Positions 7,724 through 16,459 of a stretch of DNA of 35,751 nt are shown here, piece after piece. How positions within the stretch are numbered: position 1 is the first letter of the stretch; the number at the start of each line of letters is the position of its first letter. Both the position numbers and the translations under genes were made by a program. Below the pieces are notes generated by a model. It did no database searches and was not told the DNA's origin. It was given only the letters and a program-made list of their open reading frames with translations. The stretch is from Actinomycetota bacterium (GTDB lineage: Bacteria; Actinomycetota; Acidimicrobiia; Acidimicrobiales; CADCTF01): assembly GCA_019348255.1 (NCBI GenBank), contig JAHWJU010000005.1, positions 20,042 through 55,792 on the forward strand, given 5' to 3'.

Positions 7724-8347
7724 TCAGCCTGCAAGCTCGGGCATCTCCAGGGCCCGCCAGCAGTACCAGGCGGCGACGCTGCGGTAGGGCCGGAAGGCAT
7801 CGCCCAGCGGCCCCAGCACCTTGGGTGAGGGGGCCTCGGCCAGTCGGTAGGCGCGGGCGTAGCCGTTGCGGACCCCCAGGTCGTCCACCGGCCAGACGTC
7901 CATGCGGCGCAGCTGGAAGATGAGGAACATCTCGGCTGTCCATCGCCCCACCCCCCGCACCACGACCAGACGCTCGATGAGCTCGTCGTCCGACAGTCGC
8001 CCCACATTGTCGAGCGGTACGGCACCGGAGCCCACCTTGTCGGCCAGGTCCACCACCGAGCGCGCCTTGGCCGCGGAGAGCCCCGAGCGCCGTAGTTCCT
8101 CCACCGCCGTCACCAGCACTGCCTCGGGGGTGACCGTGCCGCCCACCGCCTGCTCGAAGCGGCTGTAGATCGTCGCCGCCGCCTTCCCCGACAGCTGCTG
8201 GAAGCAGATGGCCCGGGCCAGGGCCTCGAAGGGGGTGCGCCTCGACGGCGGGATGCGGGGAGGACCGACGCCCGCCAGCAGACCCGCCATCACCGGGTCC
8301 CGGACCGCCAGTTCGGCGGCGGCTCGGGCATGGGTGATCCGGGCCAC
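7724..8347 (-). CDS. DNA-3-methyladenine glycosylase II-like (AlkA, HhH-GPD family)
   Basis: This 207-residue HhH-GPD glycosylase should excise alkylated bases in base excision repair. The helix-hairpin-helix is VVVRGVGRWTAEM (~128-140), followed by the acidic pair D155/D156 in WPVDDLGV, the catalytic position of AlkA-type enzymes. There is no C-terminal iron-sulfur cysteine cluster, which separates it from Nth and MutY. It is shorter than E. coli AlkA (about 280) and lacks that protein's N-terminal beta domain, as in many actinobacterial homologues. GTG 8347 is preceded at six bases by TAGCCT. Confidence 0.88.
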   Translation of the reverse strand: MARITHARAAAELAVRDPVMAGLLAGVGPPRIPPSRRTPFEALARAICFQQLSGKAAATIYSRFEQAVGGTVTPEAVLVTAVEELRRSGLSAAKARSVVDLADKVGSGAVPLDNVGRLSDDELIERLVVVRGVGRWTAEMFLIFQLRRMDVWPVDDLGVRNGYARAYRLAEAPSPKVLGPLGDAFRPYRSVAAWYCWRALEMPELAG

Positions 8348-8353
8348 GGCGGC

Positions 8354-8359
8354 AGGCTA
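8354..8359 (-). promoter_or_regulatory. -10 element, leaderless promoter of the AlkA-like gene
   Basis: On the minus strand TAGCCT ends six bases before GTG 8347. The divergent EamA gene has a weaker AAGAAT (8395-8400) five bases before its GTG. Confidence 0.55.
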
Positions 8360-8405
8360 CAGAGCGTCCTCCCGGCAACTCCCGGCGATACGGGAAGAAT
8401 GCACC

Positions 8406-9254
8406 GTGGCCGTGCTCCTGGGACTGGCGGTGGCAGGCGCCTATGGCGCCGCCGACTTCCTCGGCGGGCTCAGCTCGAAGCGGGCGCCGGCGACGACGGT
8501 GGTGGTGGTGTCCCAGCTGTGCTGCCTGCCGCTGCTGGCCGTGCTGGTCGGAGCCGGCGGCGGCCACCCCAGCACCCGCGCCATAGGTCTCGGAGCGGCC
8601 GCGGGGTCGGTGGGGGCGGTAGGCCTGTCGTGCCTGTACCGGGGGCTGGCCCGGGGCCGCATGTCGGTGGTGGCGCCCATCACCGCCGTGGGTGCCGCCA
8701 CGGTGCCCGTGGCATGGGGCCTGATCGGTGGCGAGCGGCCCTCGCCCATGGCCCTGGCCGGGGTGCTGCTGGCGATGGTCGCAGTAGCCCTCATCAGCCG
8801 GTTGCCGGCTCCGGCACCAGGGACGGGGCAGGACCAGGCCGGCGACTCCGCCATCGGACTGGCAGTGGTGGCCGGGGCGGCCTTCGGCACCGTGTTCGTG
8901 CTGCTCGATGCCACCGGTCCCGACGCCGGGTTCTGGCCCCTCGTGGCCGGCCGCACCACCTCCATAGTCGCCCTGGTCACGGTGGCCGCCGCCACCGGAC
9001 AGGCGCTGGCTCCGCCGGCGGCGAGGATGCTGCCCACCATCGCCGGCGCCGGCATGCTCGACCTGAGCGCCAACGCGCTGTACCTGCTCGCCACCCGCCG
9101 GGGGCTCCTGTCGGTGGTGGCGGTGTTGAGCTCCCTCTACCCCGCAGGCACGGTGCTTCTGGCCCGCACCGTGCTGGGCGAGCGCATGGCCGGCCACCAG
9201 GTGCTGGGCCTGGTCCTGGCCGCGGCCGGGGTGGCACTCATCGCCGCCGGTTGA
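8406..9254 (+). CDS. EamA/DMT-superfamily transporter
   Basis: This 282-residue integral membrane protein has about ten hydrophobic helices in two repeats of five, the EamA/DMT layout. The first repeat begins at the N-terminus (LLGLAVAGAYGAADFLGG) and the second after the Pro-rich loop near residue 140. The helix ending with LYRGLARGRMSVVAPITAV resembles the conserved EamA segment where a small-residue helix enters repeat 1's end. Such proteins export or import small metabolites; the substrate cannot be read from sequence. GTG 8406 is chosen because the first helix begins immediately after it and AAGAAT lies just upstream. It is convergent with trpA, nine bases away. Confidence 0.85.
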   Translation: MAVLLGLAVAGAYGAADFLGGLSSKRAPATTVVVVSQLCCLPLLAVLVGAGGGHPSTRAIGLGAAAGSVGAVGLSCLYRGLARGRMSVVAPITAVGAATVPVAWGLIGGERPSPMALAGVLLAMVAVALISRLPAPAPGTGQDQAGDSAIGLAVVAGAAFGTVFVLLDATGPDAGFWPLVAGRTTSIVALVTVAAATGQALAPPAARMLPTIAGAGMLDLSANALYLLATRRGLLSVVAVLSSLYPAGTVLLARTVLGERMAGHQVLGLVLAAAGVALIAAG

Positions 9255-9263
9255 GCGAGGGCG

Positions 9264-10049
9264 TCAGAGGGCGTCGAGTGCCGCCCTCAGACCGGCAACC
9301 ACCGCACCCAGCTCCTGGGGGCCGGCGCCGTCGAGGCGCTTGCGCATGAGCGCCGAGGCCACGATCACGCCGTCGGCCTCGGTCGCCACCTCGGCGGCGT
9401 GGGCGGGGGTCGACACCCCGAAGCCGATGATGACCGGCTTGTCCGTGGCCGCCTTCAGCCGCTTGGCCAGGATGGACGTCGATGCGGCCACCCGCTCCCG
9501 TTCGCCGGTCACGCCCATCAGCCCCACGCCGTAGACGAAGCCCCGTGTCCGCTCGACGAGGCGGGCGAGCCGGTCGTCGGGCGTGACGGGCGAGGCCAAC
9601 AGGACCGTCTCCACGCCGCCGTCGGTGGCCGCCCGGTCCCAGTCGTCCAGCTCCTCCAGCGGCAGGTCGGGCACGATGGCGCCGGCCACGCCGTTGTCCC
9701 GCAGCGCGGCCGCGAAACGGCGGTGGCCCGAGCGGAACACGACGTTGTAGTAGGTCATGACCACCAGCGGCACGCCCACGTCGGCGCTCCCCAGCGCCGC
9801 CACCACCCCGGACGGCGTGGCGCCCTGTTCGAGCGCGCGCTGGGACGCGGCCTGAATGGTGGGGCCGTCCATCACCGGGTCGGAGAAGGCGAGGCCCACC
9901 TCGACGGCGTCGGCACCTGCGTCGGCGTAGGCCCTGATCACGTCGAGCCAGTCGGCACCGAGACCCCCGGTGACGTAGGGCACGAGCAGCTTTCGCCCCC
10001 CGTCCCGCCGCTGCCGCAAGGTCGCCTCGAGGGGCACCACCTCGCTCAC
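9264..10049 (-). CDS. trpA: tryptophan synthase alpha subunit
   Basis: This 261-residue TIM barrel cleaves indole-3-glycerol phosphate to indole and glyceraldehyde-3-phosphate, channelling indole to TrpB. Catalytic Glu50 ([12 protein letters not shown]) and Asp61 ([10 protein letters not shown]) match Salmonella Glu49 and Asp60. The phosphate-binding end [10 protein letters not shown] is present. GTG 10049 overlaps the trpB stop by four bases (GTGA), indicating translational coupling. It is the last gene of trpC-trpF-trpB-trpA. Confidence 0.97.
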   Translation of the reverse strand: MSEVVPLEATLRQRRDGGRKLLVPYVTGGLGADWLDVIRAYADAGADAVEVGLAFSDPVMDGPTIQAASQRALEQGATPSGVVAALGSADVGVPLVVMTYYNVVFRSGHRRFAAALRDNGVAGAIVPDLPLEELDDWDRAATDGGVETVLLASPVTPDDRLARLVERTRGFVYGVGLMGVTGERERVAASTSILAKRLKAATDKPVIIGFGVSTPAHAAEVATEADGVIVASALMRKRLDGAGPQELGAVVAGLRAALDAL

Positions 10050-11212
10050 CCGAGCAGCTCCATCACCTGCTGGGCGTCCTTGTCCCCCCGCCCCGAGAGC
10101 GTCATGAGCACCGTCGAACCCTCCGGCAGTTCGTCGCTGCCAGCAGCTCGCACGATCCACGCCAGGGCGTGTGCGGGCTCGAGGGCGGGGATGATGCCTT
10201 CGGACCGCGACAGCAGCTGCAGTGCCTCCAGCACCTCGGCGTCGCCGGCGGCCACGTAGCGGGCCCGGCCCAGCGAGGCCAGGTGGGCATGCTCCGGCCC
10301 CACCCCCGGGTAGTCGAGGCCGGCGGAGATGGAGTGGGCCTCCAGCACCTGGCCGTGCTCGTCCTGGAGAAGGAACGATTTCGAGCCGTGCACGACACCG
10401 GGGATGCCCTTGCCGATCGCTGCGCCCCCGGCCGGCTCCACCCCCACGAGACGGGCGTCGGTGTCGACGAAGCCGGCGAAGGTGCCGGCCGCGTTCGAGC
10501 CGCCACCGACACAGGCGACGACGTAGTCGGGGTCGCTCCCCCCCAGCACGGCCCGGGCCTGTTCGCGGGCTTCGTCCCCCACGACCCGCTGGAACTCCCG
10601 CACCATCCACGGGTAGGGGTGCGGGCCCATCACGCTGCCCAGGCAGTAGTGGGTGCTCTCCACCGTCGCCACCCAGTGGCGCATGGCCTCGTTGATGGCG
10701 TCTTTGAGGGTGCGACTGCCCGACGACACCGGGTGGACCTCGGCCCCGAGCAGCTTCATGCGGAACACGTTGAGCGCCTGGCGCTCGACGTCCACCTCGC
10801 CCATGTACACCACGCACTCGAGACCGAACAGCGCACACGCCGTCGCCGTGGCCACGCCGTGCTGGCCGGCGCCGGTCTCGGCCACCACCTGCCGCTTTCC
10901 CATCCGGCGGGTCAAGAGGGCCTGGCCGATGACGTTGTTGATCTTGTGGGAGCCGGTGTGGGTGAGGTCCTCCCGCTTGAGCAGGACGCGCACCCCCAGT
11001 TGCTGGGAGAGGTTGTGACACTCGGTGACCGGAGTGGGTCGCCCGGCGTAGTCGCGCAGGATCGAGTGGTACTCCCCCAAAAAGCCGGGATCGGCCCAGG
11101 CCAGACGGAAGGCCGCCTCCAGCTCCTGGCAGGCGGGCACGAGCGACTCCGGCAGGTACTGCCCGCCGAAGTCCCCGAAGCGTCCGCCGGGGTCGGGCAG
11201 CCGCATGGCCAT
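10046..11212 (-). CDS. trpB: tryptophan synthase beta subunit
   Basis: This 388-residue PLP enzyme condenses indole with serine to give tryptophan. The PLP lysine is K90 in [10 protein letters not shown], and the phosphate-binding loop is VGGGSNAAG. The N-terminal [13 protein letters not shown] and the KREDL motif are typical of the TrpB1 type that pairs with TrpA. ATG 11212 overlaps the trpF stop by one base (TGATG), and the 3' end overlaps trpA by four. Confidence 0.98.
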   Translation of the reverse strand: MAMRLPDPGGRFGDFGGQYLPESLVPACQELEAAFRLAWADPGFLGEYHSILRDYAGRPTPVTECHNLSQQLGVRVLLKREDLTHTGSHKINNVIGQALLTRRMGKRQVVAETGAGQHGVATATACALFGLECVVYMGEVDVERQALNVFRMKLLGAEVHPVSSGSRTLKDAINEAMRHWVATVESTHYCLGSVMGPHPYPWMVREFQRVVGDEAREQARAVLGGSDPDYVVACVGGGSNAAGTFAGFVDTDARLVGVEPAGGAAIGKGIPGVVHGSKSFLLQDEHGQVLEAHSISAGLDYPGVGPEHAHLASLGRARYVAAGDAEVLEALQLLSRSEGIIPALEPAHALAWIVRAAGSDELPEGSTVLMTLSGRGDKDAQQVMELLG

Positions 11213-11868
11213 CAGTGATCCTCCTGCCAGTCGTACGGCCCTGTGCCTTCGCCCTCGTAGGCCGGGCGGGCGGCCGCCTTGGCTGCGGCCACGAACGCCC
11301 GCAGCCGCCGGGGGTCCTTCTTGCCGGGGCTGGCTTCGACGCCGCTCACCACGTCGACTCCCCACGGGTTCACCTGGGAGATGGCGTCGGCCACGTTGTC
11401 CGGGGTCAGCCCCCCGGCCAGGAGCAGCCGTTGCCCCGGGGGCACACCTTCGGCCAGGCGCCAGTCGAAGACCTGACCGGTGCCCGGATTGGGGGCATCG
11501 AGCAAGGCCACATCCGCTCCGTAGCTCTTCACGTTGGCCACCTCGGCGTCGCCGGCGACGAACGCCTTGATCACCATCCTCACCCGCCGGCGCACCCACG
11601 CCGCTTCCTCCGGGGTCTCCCGCCCGTGGAGCTGGGCGGCCCGCAAGCCACTGGCCTCCATGATCTCCACGATCCGCTGGGGGGAGTGGTCGCGAAAGAC
11701 TCCCACCGTGACCACCTCGGGAGGGAGGCGCTTGGCGATGTCGGCCGCCACCGCCGGGGCCACCTGGCGGGGCGACGGGGCGAAGATGAAGCCGACGGCG
11801 TCGGCCCCCATGGCCACCGCCAGCAACGCGTCCTCCTCGCTGGTCGTGCCGCAGATCTTCACGAACAC
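11212..11868 (-). CDS. trpF: phosphoribosylanthranilate isomerase
   Basis: This 218-residue TIM barrel isomerises phosphoribosylanthranilate. The N-terminal FVKICG carries the catalytic Cys, and the catalytic Asp is probably in [15 protein letters not shown]. The C-terminal phosphate-binding part reads [10 protein letters not shown] and [16 protein letters not shown] 11868 overlaps trpC by ten bases; a second GTG at 11862 would give a GTGA overlap and start at VKICG, so the first two residues are uncertain. A dedicated trpF is notable, since PriA covers this step in many actinobacteria. Confidence 0.96.
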   Translation of the reverse strand: MFVKICGTTSEEDALLAVAMGADAVGFIFAPSPRQVAPAVAADIAKRLPPEVVTVGVFRDHSPQRIVEIMEASGLRAAQLHGRETPEEAAWVRRRVRMVIKAFVAGDAEVANVKSYGADVALLDAPNPGTGQVFDWRLAEGVPPGQRLLLAGGLTPDNVADAISQVNPWGVDVVSGVEASPGKKDPRRLRAFVAAAKAAARPAYEGEGTGPYDWQEDH

Positions 11869-12638
11869 GCGTGCACCAGGGCGGCGAGAGCAGCGGCCGG
11901 ATCTTCGCTCGTCACCAGGTGCTCACCCACCAGCACCGCGTCGAAGCCGGCGTCGGCCAGGGCGCGGGCGTCGTCGGGGCCCCGGATGCCCGACTCGGCC
12001 ACGCTCAGCACACCGGGAGGGATCTCTGCCGCCACCCGCTTGGCCCGCTCCGGATCGACCGCGAAGCTGACCAGGTCGCGTTGGTTCACGCCGATGAGCC
12101 GGGCACCGGCCTGCAGGGCGCGGCTGACCTCGGCCTCGTCGTGGACCTCCACCAGCGCGGCCAGGTGCAGCTCCCCGGCGAGGTCGTGGAAGTCACGCAG
12201 CTCCTGATCGTCGAGGGCGGCCACGATCAACAGCACGGCGTCGGCCCCCATCAGCCGCGCATCGGCCACGTCGGTCGCGCTGACCACGAAGTCCTTGCGC
12301 AACACCGGTAGCTCGACGGCGGCGCGGGCCTGGCCCAGGTCGTCGGCCGAGCCCCCGAAGAACCGCTCGTCGGTGAGCACCGAGAGAGCGGCCGCGCCAC
12401 CTTCGGCGTAGTGCTTGGCCAGCACCGCGGGGACCAGGTACGGCGCCAGAGCCCCCTTGCTCGGCGAGCGTCGCTTGATCTCGGCGATCACCGACAGCCC
12501 GGGCGCGGCGACGGCGGCGGCGAAGGAACGGGGCGCGGGCAAGGCCCGTGTCATCTCGATCAGGTGGCCGAGCAGGCGGGGGTCGTCCGCTGCCCTCGCG
12601 CGGTGAGCAGCCAGGATCTCGGCGAGGTACGTGGCCAC
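11859..12638 (-). CDS. trpC: indole-3-glycerol-phosphate synthase
   Basis: This 259-residue TIM barrel forms indole-3-glycerol phosphate from CdRP. The family signature [12 protein letters not shown] (~51-62) contains the catalytic Glu and Lys; VLRKDFVV and the ending [11 protein letters not shown] are also conserved. GTG 12638 must be the start: an in-frame TAG lies 15 bases upstream. That TAG is part of a -10-like TAGGCT (12653-12648), so the gene may have its own near-leaderless promoter. An unused Shine-Dalgarno-like AAAGGAGG lies further upstream. Confidence 0.97.
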   Translation of the reverse strand: MATYLAEILAAHRARAADDPRLLGHLIEMTRALPAPRSFAAAVAAPGLSVIAEIKRRSPSKGALAPYLVPAVLAKHYAEGGAAALSVLTDERFFGGSADDLGQARAAVELPVLRKDFVVSATDVADARLMGADAVLLIVAALDDQELRDFHDLAGELHLAALVEVHDEAEVSRALQAGARLIGVNQRDLVSFAVDPERAKRVAAEIPPGVLSVAESGIRGPDDARALADAGFDAVLVGEHLVTSEDPAAALAALVHACS

Positions 12639-12647
12639 GGCGGCGCC

Positions 12648-12653
12648 AGCCTA
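12648..12653 (-). promoter_or_regulatory. candidate -10 element before trpC
   Basis: On the minus strand TAGGCT ends nine bases before GTG 12638, a little further than the six to eight seen elsewhere. It would make trpCFBA a separate transcription unit with at most a two-base leader. Confidence 0.4.
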
Positions 12654-12721
12654 GGTGGTCGTCCCCGCCTGGCTCCTCCTTTCACACCTGGCCGCGCCGG
12701 GGGTCCCACCCATGGGCATGG

Positions 12722-13708
12722 CTACCGGGGCGCGGTGGTGGTGGTAGCCGGTCTGGAGGTGGTCGAGGTGGTGGCGGGGCGGGCGGTCGTGGTCGTGGCG
12801 GGGCGGGCGGTCGTGGTCGTGGCCGTGGCGGGCCGGGTCGTGGGGCTGGGGGGGCGGGTGGTGGGGGACGACGAGCCGGGGGCCGTCGGCCCCGGAGCCG
12901 CCGGGTCCTCGATGGGCGGCGGAGCGACGCATGCGGGTAGGTCGAGATTGAAGGTGGCCGAACCGGACACCACCACCGCGATGGGCTGGGTGCCGACCCG
13001 CCGGCACTCGAGCAACCACCGGACCCGCCCCGAGCTGTCGGCCGACACCGGGTTCGGCGACTGCAGCCGCCAGTCGCCCGAGCCGGTCAGCTCGGCCGGC
13101 GTCGCCGGCAGCGGCGTGGCCCGGACGATGCCGGAGGCGTCGACGGCTTGGTCCACCAACTGCACCACCAGGCTCGACACCTCACCCACCACCGGCGGGT
13201 CCGGAGCGATGGCGGCCGAGACCGCAAGGCCCTGGTAGCGGCTGACGGTGAGGTCCACGACCCGCCGCTCGCTTCCCTCCAGGAAGAACACCACCGGCTC
13301 CAGGAGCGCCAGGTTGTCGGGCGCCGCCTTCCACCCCCGCACCCGGTACCGCCCCCCCAGGATCTTGGGTACCGAGTAGCGACCGTCGGGCCCCGTCGTC
13401 ACCTCGATGCTGGCCCTCCCCTCGCCGACCAGACGCTCGACGCGCACCACCCCCCCCGACACCGGCCCGTCCGGGCCCGCGAGCGTGCCCGACAGCGAGG
13501 CCCTGCCCGGACCGAGCGCCACCGTGGTCGTGGTCCGGCCGGGGACGCCGGGCAGGCCGACGGCGCTGAAGTCGATCGCCGTCGTCGTGGTGGTCACCGG
13601 CACCTTCTTGGGCGGGGGCAGGGGCTCCACCTCAGCGGTGGTGCACGCTCCGACCGCGGTCACCAGTGCTGTGAGCAGGCACAGGCGCAGGCGCAGCCGC
13701 GGGGTCAC
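12722..13708 (-). CDS. lipoprotein with carboxypeptidase-regulatory-like fold and Thr/Pro-rich tail
   Basis: This 328-residue protein has a lipoprotein signal peptide: basic start, hydrophobic core LCLLTALVTAVGA, then Cys22. A Thr-rich linker follows. Residues ~60-150 read as a carboxypeptidase-regulatory/SdrB-like beta domain (LSGTLAGPDGPVSGGVVRVE, then TTGPDGRYSV). A second beta-rich region follows, and the last ~75 residues are a low-complexity Pro/Thr/Arg tail including TTTTARPA repeats. It should sit on the outer face of the membrane, with the tail in the wall. GTG 13708 overlaps the ygfZ stop (GTGA), and TACGCT ends seven bases before it, so it may be both coupled and independently transcribed. 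Function unknown. Confidence 0.82.
   Translation of the reverse strand: MTPRLRLRLCLLTALVTAVGACTTAEVEPLPPPKKVPVTTTTTAIDFSAVGLPGVPGRTTTTVALGPGRASLSGTLAGPDGPVSGGVVRVERLVGEGRASIEVTTGPDGRYSVPKILGGRYRVRGWKAAPDNLALLEPVVFFLEGSERRVVDLTVSRYQGLAVSAAIAPDPPVVGEVSSLVVQLVDQAVDASGIVRATPLPATPAELTGSGDWRLQSPNPVSADSSGRVRWLLECRRVGTQPIAVVVSGSATFNLDLPACVAPPPIEDPAAPGPTAPGSSSPTTRPPSPTTRPATATTTTARPATTTTARPATTSTTSRPATTTTAPR
12771..12818 (-). repeat. two tandem 24-bp repeats encoding the octapeptide TTTTARPA
   Basis: Two identical 24-base units lie in tandem at 12771-12794 and 12795-12818, with degenerate neighbours on both sides. The unit is a multiple of three, so copy number can change without a frameshift. It encodes part of the lipoprotein tail. 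Confidence 0.8.
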
Positions 13709-14571
13709 GTACCAGAGCGTAGGAGCGGTAGAGCCTCGATCCGGGCCACCCGCCCGTGCACGGTGGCCGTCTCCGGTGGCTCCACGTCCCGCTTGACATA
13801 GGCCAGCGCCACCGGCGCTCCGATGCGCCGGGACCATGCCGAGCTGGTGACCTGCCCGACCGATGACTCGCCCACCAGCACGTCCGCATCCGCCGGGGGC
13901 ACCTCCGTCCCCGGTTCGAGCACCACGCCCCGCAGCCGCCTGGGCACCTTCCCCCCGCGGCTGTCGATGCGGGCCACCAGCTCCTGGCCCGTGTAGCAAC
14001 CCTTCGTGAAGCTCACCGACCGCTCGACCACGCCGGCCTCGGCGGGGATGGTGCGCTCGGTCAGCTCCCGGCCCATGGCGGGAACGCCGCACTCGATGCG
14101 AAGAACCTCGTAGTCGACGCCGGACCCCTTGGCCACACCCTCCGGCGGTGCCGGCTCGGGGCCCAGCAGGTCGATCCCCTCCACTCCGGGCCAGGCCGGC
14201 TCCGCGAGCAGGGCGACGCCGTCTCCGGAGCCGCCGCTCGTCGTGCCCCGCAGGACGATGCACCGCCACGGGAGCTGCTCGATGTCGGCCTTGGTGCGCA
14301 GCTTGAACCGCTCCAGGCGCGCCACCACGGCCGAGCCGAATCCGCCGTCGACGTCGAGCACCAGCTCTTTGTCGCCCAGCCGGCTGACCCGGAGCCAGGC
14401 GTCTACCTTTCCCTGAGGCTGGAGCAGGAACGACCAGGCCGAGGCCCCGGGCGCCAGCGCGCCCACGTCCTGGCTCAGCTGGCCTTGCAGGAAGGTGACG
14501 GCATCGGGCCCCGTCACCCGCACGACGTCGCGCGGAACTTCGGCCCAGAAGGGCTCCACCACGGCGCTCAT
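13705..14571 (-). CDS. ygfZ: YgfZ/GcvT-family folate-binding iron-sulfur cluster protein
   Basis: This 288-residue protein has the YgfZ signature KGCYTGQE (residues 190-197), whose Cys is needed for function in E. coli. The GcvT-like fold begins with VVRVTGPDAVTFLQGQLSQDV. YgfZ proteins bind tetrahydrofolate and help maintain certain Fe-S enzymes. ATG 14571 overlaps the trpE stop by four bases (ATGA), and its own stop overlaps the lipoprotein gene. No functional reason for a link to trpE is obvious from the sequence. Confidence 0.9.
   Translation of the reverse strand: MSAVVEPFWAEVPRDVVRVTGPDAVTFLQGQLSQDVGALAPGASAWSFLLQPQGKVDAWLRVSRLGDKELVLDVDGGFGSAVVARLERFKLRTKADIEQLPWRCIVLRGTTSGGSGDGVALLAEPAWPGVEGIDLLGPEPAPPEGVAKGSGVDYEVLRIECGVPAMGRELTERTIPAEAGVVERSVSFTKGCYTGQELVARIDSRGGKVPRRLRGVVLEPGTEVPPADADVLVGESSVGQVTSSAWSRRIGAPVALAYVKRDVEPPETATVHGRVARIEALPLLRSGT
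13716..13721 (-). promoter_or_regulatory. -10 element, possible leaderless promoter of the lipoprotein gene inside ygfZ
   Basis: On the minus strand TACGCT ends seven bases before GTG 13708, within the last codons of ygfZ. Confidence 0.45.
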
Positions 14572-16094
14572 CGGGGGCGCACGGCGGCCCGGCGGGCGGC
14601 GGTCATCCGGCGGGCGGCGGGCACGGCCGCCAGCAGGGCGGCGGCCTTGTTGCGGCACTCGAGGTCCTCGAGGTCGGGATCGCTGTCGGCCACGATGCCG
14701 GCGCCGGCCTGCACCGAGGCCACGCCGTCCGGACGCACGACCATGGTGCGGATGGCGATGGCGGTGTCCAGGTTGCCGGAGAAGTCGAAGTAGCCGACGA
14801 CGCCGGCGTAGGCGCCCCGCTTGGTGGGCTCGAGGTCGTCGATGATCTCCATGGCCCGCACCTTGGGAGCACCCGAGACGGTGCCGGCCGGCAAGGTGGC
14901 CCGGAGCACGTCGATGGGCCCCAGCCCCTGGCGGAGCCGGCCCGACACCTGCGAGGTGAGGTGCATCACGTGGCTGTAGTACTCCAGCGTCAACAGCTCG
15001 TCCACCCGCTCGGTGCCGAAGTCCACCACCCGGCCGACGTCGTTGCGGGCGAGGTCGACGAGCATCACGTGCTCGGAGAGCTCCTTGGGGTCCTCGGCCA
15101 GCTCCCCTGCCATCCGCCGGTCCTCCTCGTCGGTACGACCCCGGCGGCGGGTCCCGGCGATGGGCCGCGACACCACCCGGCCGTCCAGCAGTTGCACCAT
15201 CGGCTCGGGAGACGATCCCACCACCGTGATCTCGGGGTGGCGCACGAAGTACATGTAGGGGCTGGGGTTCACCTGCCGCAGGGCGCGGTACATGTCGAAG
15301 GGGTCGGCCTCCAGGTCGAGGTCGAAGCGCATCGACAGCACGACCTGGAAGATGTCGCCGGCGAGGATGTGCTCCTTGGCGACGGCCACGGCCCGGGCGA
15401 AGGTGTCGGGGCCCACCGTGCGGCGCACCTTGGGTGCCGGATCGGCGGGGTCGGGCGGCAGCAGCACCGGCTCGTCGAGGGGGCGCGCCCCGTCGGCCGC
15501 CAGCCGGTCCAGCCGTCCTGCGGCCTCGTCGTAGGCGACGTCGAGCTCGGCCGAGTCCCACGCCGGGTCGACCACCACGTTGCTGATCAGGGTGACCCGC
15601 TGGCGCCAGTGGTCGTAGGCGGCCAGGTCGCCGATGACCGACAGCACCGCGTCCGGCACGCCCTGGTCGTCGGGCGGCACCTCGGGGAGCCGCTCGACCT
15701 CGCGCACGACGTCGTAGCCCAGGTACCCCACCAGTCCGCCGTGCAACGGTGGGAGGTCCGGCAGCGAGGGCGACCGGTACCGGCTGAGCAGGCCCTGGAG
15801 AGCGGCCAGGACGCCCCGGTCGAGGGGCACCTCCGGGGGGAGGTGCCCATCGACCACCAGCCGGCCGTCGCGGGCCACCAGGGTGGCCGAGGGCTGTCGT
15901 CCCACGAAGGACCAGCGGCTCCAGCGCTCCCGCTCGACCGACTCGAACAGAAACCCGGCCGCCTCGTCGCCGGCCAGCCGGGCGAAGGCAGCGACAGGGG
16001 TGGTGTAGTCCGCCAGCACCTCCCGCCACACCGGCACCACCGAGTGGTGGCGGGCCAGGGTGTGGAAGTCGCTACGGCTGGGCGCCAGGCTCAC
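14568..16094 (-). CDS. trpE: anthranilate synthase component I
   Basis: This chorismate-utilising enzyme of about 508 residues makes anthranilate with a TrpG partner, which is not in the window. The N-terminal [18 protein letters not shown] is the feedback-binding region (LLES-type motif). The catalytic half has [50 protein letters not shown] and a [17 protein letters not shown]-like segment. GTG 16094 is chosen because the protein then starts right before the conserved [13 protein letters not shown] block; it overlaps hisI by 23 bases. An ATG at 16148 would add 18 residues and more overlap. The 3' end overlaps ygfZ by four bases. Confidence 0.95.
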   Translation of the reverse strand: MSLAPSRSDFHTLARHHSVVPVWREVLADYTTPVAAFARLAGDEAAGFLFESVERERWSRWSFVGRQPSATLVARDGRLVVDGHLPPEVPLDRGVLAALQGLLSRYRSPSLPDLPPLHGGLVGYLGYDVVREVERLPEVPPDDQGVPDAVLSVIGDLAAYDHWRQRVTLISNVVVDPAWDSAELDVAYDEAAGRLDRLAADGARPLDEPVLLPPDPADPAPKVRRTVGPDTFARAVAVAKEHILAGDIFQVVLSMRFDLDLEADPFDMYRALRQVNPSPYMYFVRHPEITVVGSSPEPMVQLLDGRVVSRPIAGTRRRGRTDEEDRRMAGELAEDPKELSEHVMLVDLARNDVGRVVDFGTERVDELLTLEYYSHVMHLTSQVSGRLRQGLGPIDVLRATLPAGTVSGAPKVRAMEIIDDLEPTKRGAYAGVVGYFDFSGNLDTAIAIRTMVVRPDGVASVQAGAGIVADSDPDLEDLECRNKAAALLAAVPAARRMTAARRAAVRPR

Positions 16095-16431
16095 CGAAGC
16101 TCCGGAAGAAGCAGGTGAACTCCCCGGTGTGACAGGCGCCGGCGCCATCCTGGTCGACCAGGAACAACAGGGTGTCGCCGTCGCAGTCGTAGCGGGCCTC
16201 CCTGACCCACTGGCGATCGCCGGAGGTGTCGCCCTTGGCCCAGCGCTCCTGGCGGCTCCGGCTCCAGTAGACCATCCGGCCCGTCTCCAACGTCTCCCGC
16301 AGGGTCTCTTCGTTCATGTAGGCCAACATGAGCACCTTGCCCGTTACAAGGTCCTGGGCGATGGCCGGCACGAGCCCGTCGGCGTCGTACCTCACCCCGT
16401 CCATCCCCGCCTGTCGCCCGAGCCCGGTCAC
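16072..16431 (-). CDS. hisI: phosphoribosyl-AMP cyclohydrolase
   Basis: This 119-residue enzyme opens the adenine ring of phosphoribosyl-AMP (third histidine step). Metal ligands are visible: DCDGD (C83 with D82, D84, D86), C100-H101 and C107. The block [19 protein letters not shown] is a hallmark of the family. No HisE domain is fused. GTG 16431 is preceded at six bases by TAACGT, suggesting an internal leaderless promoter. The 3' end overlaps trpE by 23 bases. Confidence 0.96.
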   Translation of the reverse strand: MTGLGRQAGMDGVRYDADGLVPAIAQDLVTGKVLMLAYMNEETLRETLETGRMVYWSRSRQERWAKGDTSGDRQWVREARYDCDGDTLLFLVDQDGAGACHTGEFTCFFRSFGEPGAQP

Positions 16432-16437
16432 GGGCTC

Positions 16438-16443
16438 ACGTTA
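16438..16443 (-). promoter_or_regulatory. -10 element, internal leaderless promoter before hisI
   Basis: On the minus strand TAACGT ends six bases before GTG 16431, in the 28-base spacer after the FAH-like gene. It would drive hisI, trpE, ygfZ and the lipoprotein gene separately from the hisD promoter. Confidence 0.5.
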
Positions 16444-16459
16444 GGGCGCCGCAGCCCGC

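Noticed and set aside
6117-7787. 556-residue plus-strand frame overlapping the AarF/UbiB gene
   Set aside because: It has no motifs and is low complexity; the 6106 frame has the KxGQ and HGDLHGGN motifs.
12730-12840. CRISPR-like repeats
   Set aside because: These are 24-bp coding repeats without unique spacers, in frame with the lipoprotein tail.
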